A stretch of 64,000 nt of DNA, taken from NCBI GenBank assembly GCA_003439945.1, contig QVRM01000335.1:841501-905500 (forward strand). The letters run 5' to 3'. The notes under the pieces were generated by a model that was given only the letters and a program-made list of their open reading frames with translations, did no database searches and was not told the DNA's origin. This document shows, piece after piece, positions 59,594-64,000 of the stretch (positions are counted from its first letter, which is position 1; every line of letters starts with the position of its first letter). Position numbers and translations under genes: made by a program. The stretch is from Dermanyssus gallinae (lineage: Eukaryota; Arthropoda; Arachnida; Mesostigmata; Dermanyssidae).

Positions 59594-60027
59594 TGCCCCC
59601 TTAAGTCCCTCACAATTTCAGAGAAGCACTCGTAGAGGTATGTTTGCCACTACGCTTGCAGTTCTAGAACTGGTCAGTCACTTACGGGGGCTTGGACCGC
59701 CAGGCGCACTAAAACTCTCCTTAACCATCCTCTCGTAGGGGACGTCCCCACCCAGCGACGGAACAGGCTTCCCTTTGGCCAGAATTCATTTCTGCAACAG
59801 TTTGCGTAATCTTCGTCACGCACCACCACACAGAACACAGCATCACTACCATGTGTATGTCGCTTCCAAACTGCTTTCACAGTTATGCCCTTGCCAGTAA
59901 GCCAGGCCTGCAGCCCGACCGCCGATGTCTTCTACGCCAATCGTGCCACTCTCAAGGCGCAGATCTTCGCTGGTCTAGCATAGACTTCCAATCCGCCTAT
60001 GCCATCTGTTGCACTACCGCGCTGCAT

Positions 60028-60729
60028 TCAATGTTTTGTTTTGTTGTCTCGTCGCTTACGAACCACAACAAAACCATCGTCGTCTGCCTTCTCCTCCGGA
60101 CGTGGGTCAGCTGGATCTGCTGTCGGCGTTGTTGTTACCGCAGCTGGTGACGCCGCTGTACCACCACCCGGTGGTTCCATCTCCACAACAGCGCCGTTCA
60201 AGTTGCCACTGTCGTTACTCAACTCTGCAGACGCCAAGCTTCTCTTGGCGCCTGCGCGGTTGTTTTTGCTGGTCTCTCCAGCCAGCTCTCTCGTCTTTGG
60301 CTCAGTGACGTCACCTCCTTCTCTGCTGTCTGCTAGCCTGGCTTTCTTGTTTTTCCGCGTTGTCCGCGTTCCGCCACTTTTCTCCACGCTAATTTTGTCA
60401 CTTAGCGTGGAGTTTAAACCCCCTGTAAGCGTAAGGGGTGCGGCAAACTGTTCCTGCGGGATTGCCTCGATTTTGGCAACCCGCTCCTGTAGTGCCGTGT
60501 GTGCTAACCACAGTTTCACAAAGTTCCACTGTAGCTCGCTCAATCGGCCACACAACGTACCGTGAGTTGGTTCCTGGGTGTCACAGGCTCCACACGGAGC
60601 CGAGTGCGCATCCTCGGGGAGCACGGGGTTGAGACAACCCCCGTGAAACACTTTTGAGCAGCTTTGGCTGCACACAACCAGTTGTTCACCCGTTTTTAAC
60701 GGGAGCGCACACTTCGAACATCCGAACAT
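60028..60729 (-). CDS. Non-LTR ORF1 protein with PHD-type zinc finger
   Basis: 234 codons from the ATG at 60729 (MFGCSKC). The frame is open ten codons further up, but that earlier ATG uses bases of the target duplication, so it is not part of the element. Cys4, 7, 20, 24, His29, Cys32, 46, 49 give an exact C4HC3 PHD pattern. A helical, coiled-coil-prone stretch follows (about 63-92, LSELQWNFVKLWLAHTALQE), then a charged, Ala/Thr/Pro-rich region ending DDDGFVVVRKRRDNK. PHD fingers occur in ORF1 of CR1/L2-related elements. The role in the retroelement RNP is inferred. A further ORF1 domain (WPKGSLFRRW, 59880-59674) follows in another frame. Confidence 0.82.
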   Translation of the reverse strand: MFGCSKCALPLKTGEQLVVCSQSCSKVFHGGCLNPVLPEDAHSAPCGACDTQEPTHGTLCGRLSELQWNFVKLWLAHTALQERVAKIEAIPQEQFAAPLTLTGGLNSTLSDKISVEKSGGTRTTRKNKKARLADSREGGDVTEPKTRELAGETSKNNRAGAKRSLASAELSNDSGNLNGAVVEMEPPGGGTAASPAAVTTTPTADPADPRPEEKADDDGFVVVRKRRDNKTKH

Positions 60730-60767
60730 CACGACTGCTAGCAGACAACAACTTTGCATGTATTAAT

Positions 60768-61490
60768 GCCAAGTGCCGAAAACAGGGCAATTTCCCTTTT
60801 AGATACAGCAAAAGTCGGCCACTTTAGAAACCACCTTTAGTAAAACCCTGAGGCCCGGTGCGGTGGTACGCCTGACAACGTACTATCCCACAGTGAGTGG
60901 AGTGCTCCATTTCACGCTGAGGTACAACGACGTCTTTTCAGTGAAACTGCCGACGACACGACCAGAATTCGCCTAAACGCCGTGTCTGCCAAAGATCCAG
61001 GCGCTTGGTTACATGCGCTTCATAAGTACCCTTCTTGATGACGAGACGATTCGTATAGCAGTTGGCCTACGACTAAGGGCAGACCTAGATAACTCTCATT
61101 GCTATCAATATGGTTACCCCGCCGACAAACTAGGACATCACGAGACTTTCAGCAGAGCCTTGAGGTCGTGCGGTTGTTCGAGCATCTTTGAACACCTAGG
61201 TCTGTGCGCAGAGGACGGTAGGGGTCCAGACGGGATGATGCCTACACTCTCGAGCGAGGCAAAATGCTAGTTTGAGATGCAACCGTCTCCCTATCCCCTT
61301 CTATGGTCGGTGGCGGCGCCTCCAAAGCTAGCTATGCAGCCCACCTTGTGGAAACCAGCAAACGAAGAAAATACTATTTAATCAAGTATCCCTGCGAACT
61401 CTGCCTTCTCGCGTTTGAAATCTTGGGCGCTCCTAGCGTTCTGGCCAGGCAGCTAATCTGCAAAGTTTTGGGGCACGCTTTTTAAATGGC
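60768..61490 (+). pseudogene. C-terminal, endonuclease-like part of the interrupted plus-strand retroelement
   Basis: Plus-strand frames give RLNAVSAKDPGAWLHALHKY, then after a shift LLDDETIRIAVGLRLRADL. A degraded CCHC-like run follows (HCYQYG...LGHHETFS), then CAEDGRGPDGMMP, and later KRRKYYLIKYPCELCLLAFE and ILGAPSVLARQL. I recognise this as the C-terminal region of a widespread invertebrate non-LTR polyprotein. C-C-H-C followed by R-P-D fits a restriction-like endonuclease (inference). It is probably the downstream half of the element at 53.4-56.6 kb. The RT between them is missing. Confidence 0.62.
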
Positions 61491-62676
61491 CTCAGTCTGG
61501 CCTAAACGAACGTGACAGTCACAATACACGCCCGCTAGACATCTTAGCTTAGCTAATCCTTTGTATATACAGTAAGAGCGGCTTCTGCCACTCTACCGAT
61601 ATGACTGCTTCCTTCTGAAATGGAATCGTGCCAAGTAAAGCCTATTTGTTTATTTTCTCATGTAGCCATATCTTCGTCTCTGTTAATAATAGATTTAGCG
61701 TTTTAGAGCGTAACATACTTCTGATTTTGTCATAGGAAGGAGCCTTAAAGCTATCTCAATGGCCGAACGATCTTCAAAATCTTCATCCGATTAAACAGGT
61801 TACTTTTGTTTGGACTTACTAGTAACCAGCCTCATTCATGTCAAAATTGAATACACCTCGAAAAAATCGCCTACAAGCTTTTGCACATTTCATAGAACAA
61901 ATGCATAATACATTTATATGTACACTATCTTATCATAATAGTGCTTGTTGAAACAATTCAATCATAATTATTTGTTAAAACGGTTCGACCATATTCATTG
62001 AGGACGACGATATTTGCTTCCTTCGTATACACAGGTCAACGATTTGTTGTCTACTGTGTGACGATGTTTACTATCATCCATCAAGAACGCGTTTTATACA
62101 ATTACTCGCATGGCCATAACCCATATGCTGCCATAGACGCCACCGGTCAATTTGCATTCGATCGCATAGCAGTGTTACTTTCGTCGACTTTGGCAGGTCT
62201 GTTCGCCTGCTTAACGAGAGTTCACGCGTCTCCAACCCGCTGCCTCGAAAGCTGGTGGTTCCTCCTTCGGTCTGGCAAGCGGCCAGAGCAATGGTTGTCC
62301 TCTACGGCGACGACAACGCCGATGTCGGCGCGCCGCAGATTTTCCGCAGCGGCACTTACCCTGCCAATCACCGGGTAGTGCTGCTGCTGTTGTCGCCACA
62401 CCTACTTGTGAGAGGGTATCTGTGCCCCAGCCCGCCCGATCATACATCATACTCGATCACAATAGTAGATTGTCTGGTTTGTCCGCGTTTATTATTACCA
62501 GCACTACCTCAGCGGGGCTGTAGTGAACCATTAGATTAGAGCAAAAGAGCAACTAACAACAGCCGAGTGGCAGCCGTGTCTCTACAGCTCAGTAGTGCAC
62601 CACGTCATCCTCGGTGCTACAACCTTGTGCTCATTATGTGCATAACACATAATGCACACGTGGATAGGGTGCGCTA

Positions 62677-62728
<52 letters not shown>

Positions 62729-63395
62729 GTGTCGTTTTCGTAGATATTGCACCTTAATAGAGAGCCTGGGGCAGGTAGGAAGGAGTCCCACTTTAGTGGG
62801 CTTCTAAATCCCACACCAGTCGAGTAGGCTGCTGGCAACAGCAACTGCGTCATGCCTGCCCGAAACCTTGCAGCTCAACTGACACAGCCAAATCACGACC
62901 TACACAGTACGCTCATAATTGCTCGTCATATTAACCACACATCGTATCGTAAATAGAGGTTGGTGAAGCTGCATATGGGTGAGTGCGTGGTAACGCATGT
63001 GGCTGTCTGTATATACATTCACGTACGCACTGTACTATGCGACAGTGTCTGTTCGTGCATCGATTCGTGTACCTGCTGCTGTGGAGCTGCTTTACGTTGA
63101 TGCAAACGTTTTCGTATTCACTTGTTCCCGGAAAGCCTGCAGCGCCCTTTAAGCAGCATCGGCATTGGGAAAGGCTTATACATTTATGATAGAACTGCCA
63201 TTACTGCGTCAGGCCGACAGGGCATGTTTCGTGGCTAAAAGCGTATTTGCGCTTCAACTAGGCGGAGAAGTGGTTAATATAATGGAGTTTTGCTGTATGA
63301 TATCCGCAGAAGTAGATTCCAACGCTGCTGCAGCTTGTTGAAACAATTCCTCCACATTCATTGGAGACGACTCAGCGGATCTGCTAAAAATAATT
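61491..63395. other. No gene recognised; (TA)n at 62683-62728
   Basis: A 126-residue plus-strand open frame (61998-62378) overlaps a minus-strand one and has no domain. A TA array with one TG interruption is present. Confidence 0.45.
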
Positions 63396-63399
63396 CGCC

Positions 63400-63610
63400 A
63401 CGTTTTGTTACTAAGCCGCCTTGCTCGAATCTGAACGATGAACCTCAAAGTCCGCTCGACCCTTGTTGATGAAAGAGGACGTTCTGCTCTTAAAAATGCG
63501 ACAAAATCAAACGGTTATTACTCGAGAAATCGCAGAAGAAGTTGAAGTTGACCAAGCAAGCATTGTCAGCACACTTAAAAACTTGGAATTACTTACAAGC
63601 GCCCCGTTGC
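63400..63610 (+). pseudogene. Transposase helix-turn-helix fragment (mariner-type)
   Basis: After a few frame changes the plus strand reads VDERGRSAL and then ITREIAEEVEVDQASIVSTLK. This pattern matches the second helix-turn-helix of mariner transposases (compare ITVREVAEDLNIS in the intact copy). No catalytic part follows before an (ATT)n run at about 63634. Confidence 0.55.
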
Positions 63611-63673
63611 ACATCCAGCGATAGGGGCGGTCATTATTATTATTATTATTTCTGGGATTAAGTTGTACGCTTA

Positions 63674-63676
<3 letters not shown>

Positions 63677-63721
<45 letters not shown>
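63677..63721. repeat. (TA)n microsatellite
   Basis: About 22 TA units. Confidence 0.97.
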
Positions 63722-63725
<4 letters not shown>

Positions 63726-64000
63726 CTTTAAATACTAAGATTACAGCAGGATCAACATTGCGTAGTTTGTTACATGTTTGTGTTGTTAATTACTATGATT
63801 TTGATTGGCGTCACACATACATGTAGGTGTGAATTTGTGTCCTAACTAGGAACATATGATCAATTATCACACTGCGACTCGTAGGGTGTGGCCCACATAT
63901 TATGGGCGTAAGTTTTGGCTTGTCGCTTGACGCGATGCCTACCGTTGTCCACAGAGCCAGAAATGCCGCAATTGGCATCGCGATTCGAAGGAACCAAGTT

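Larger units (their letters stand above)
56788..60754 (-). mobile_element. Near-complete non-LTR retrotransposon (PHD ORF1, APE, RT, C-terminal zinc domain)
   Basis: A 3967-bp minus-strand element bounded by perfect 13-bp direct repeats. In coding order it has a 5' leader of only about 25 bp, ORF1 with a PHD finger, a decayed ORF1 tail, ORF2 with endonuclease and RT, a C-terminal Cys/His domain and a short 3' end finishing AATTGTAATTGT. The architecture fits the CR1/L2-like part of the non-LTR tree. Damage is limited: an ORF1 tail with stops (about 60020-59600), one in-frame TGA before ORF2's ATG, and a one-base loss at about 57440. A 5'-truncated relative is at 42570-43790. Confidence 0.92.

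Noticed and set aside
60730..60759. ATG at 60759 as the ORF1 start of the PHD element
   Set aside because: Its bases overlap the 13-bp target duplication and so belong to the insertion site.

Overview
The window looks like repeat-rich, mostly non-genic DNA of an invertebrate animal, most likely an arthropod. The basis is several mariner (DD34D) transposons, many non-LTR retrotransposon fragments, a tRNA-derived SINE, and dozens of long (TA)n or (ATT)n arrays. There are no operons, phage genes or dense gene order. The lineage is inference; nothing here fixes the species.

Layout. 0-1.3 kb: a decayed irritans-like mariner on the minus strand. 3.3-4.6 kb: a mariner with an uninterrupted 353-codon transposase. 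4.9-7.5 kb: a minus-strand non-LTR element (ORF1-like domain, APE endonuclease, RT, C-terminal zinc domain). Its 5' end encodes a canonical 2A-like motif (GDVEVNPGP). A degraded relative lies at 9.87-10.24 kb. 10-15 kb and 20-24 kb are low-complexity, trinucleotide-rich DNA. 15.5-20 kb: a SINE, a deleted mariner, and two parts of another non-LTR element. 24.9-25.8 and 30.8-31.9 kb: two copies of a long palindromic element with CAGGGT ends. 33.8-34.0 kb: a SINE with a perfect 15-bp target-site duplication. 35-46 kb: assorted retroelement and mariner relics. 46.9-48.2 kb: a GC-rich 424-codon ORF with an N-terminal leucine zipper, the best host-gene candidate. 50.9-51.35 kb: the 3' end of an R2/R4-like element embedded in a (TA)n array; a second 59-bp copy of its tail sits in another (TA)n array at 37.2 kb.

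53.4-61.5 kb is a nested stack. A plus-strand retroelement relic (CCHC knuckles, a C2H2 finger, an endonuclease-like C-terminus) has been split twice. A second copy of the 3.3-kb mariner family landed inside the zinc-finger codons. A nearly complete minus-strand PHD-APE-RT non-LTR element landed downstream and is bounded by a 13-bp target-site duplication.

Almost everything with coding character is transposon-derived. The mariner at 3.3 kb looks potentially functional by sequence. The element at 56.8-60.75 kb is damaged in only a few places. The most unusual points are the 2A-like sequence, the RLE element associated with (TA)n, the palindromic family and the SINE family.
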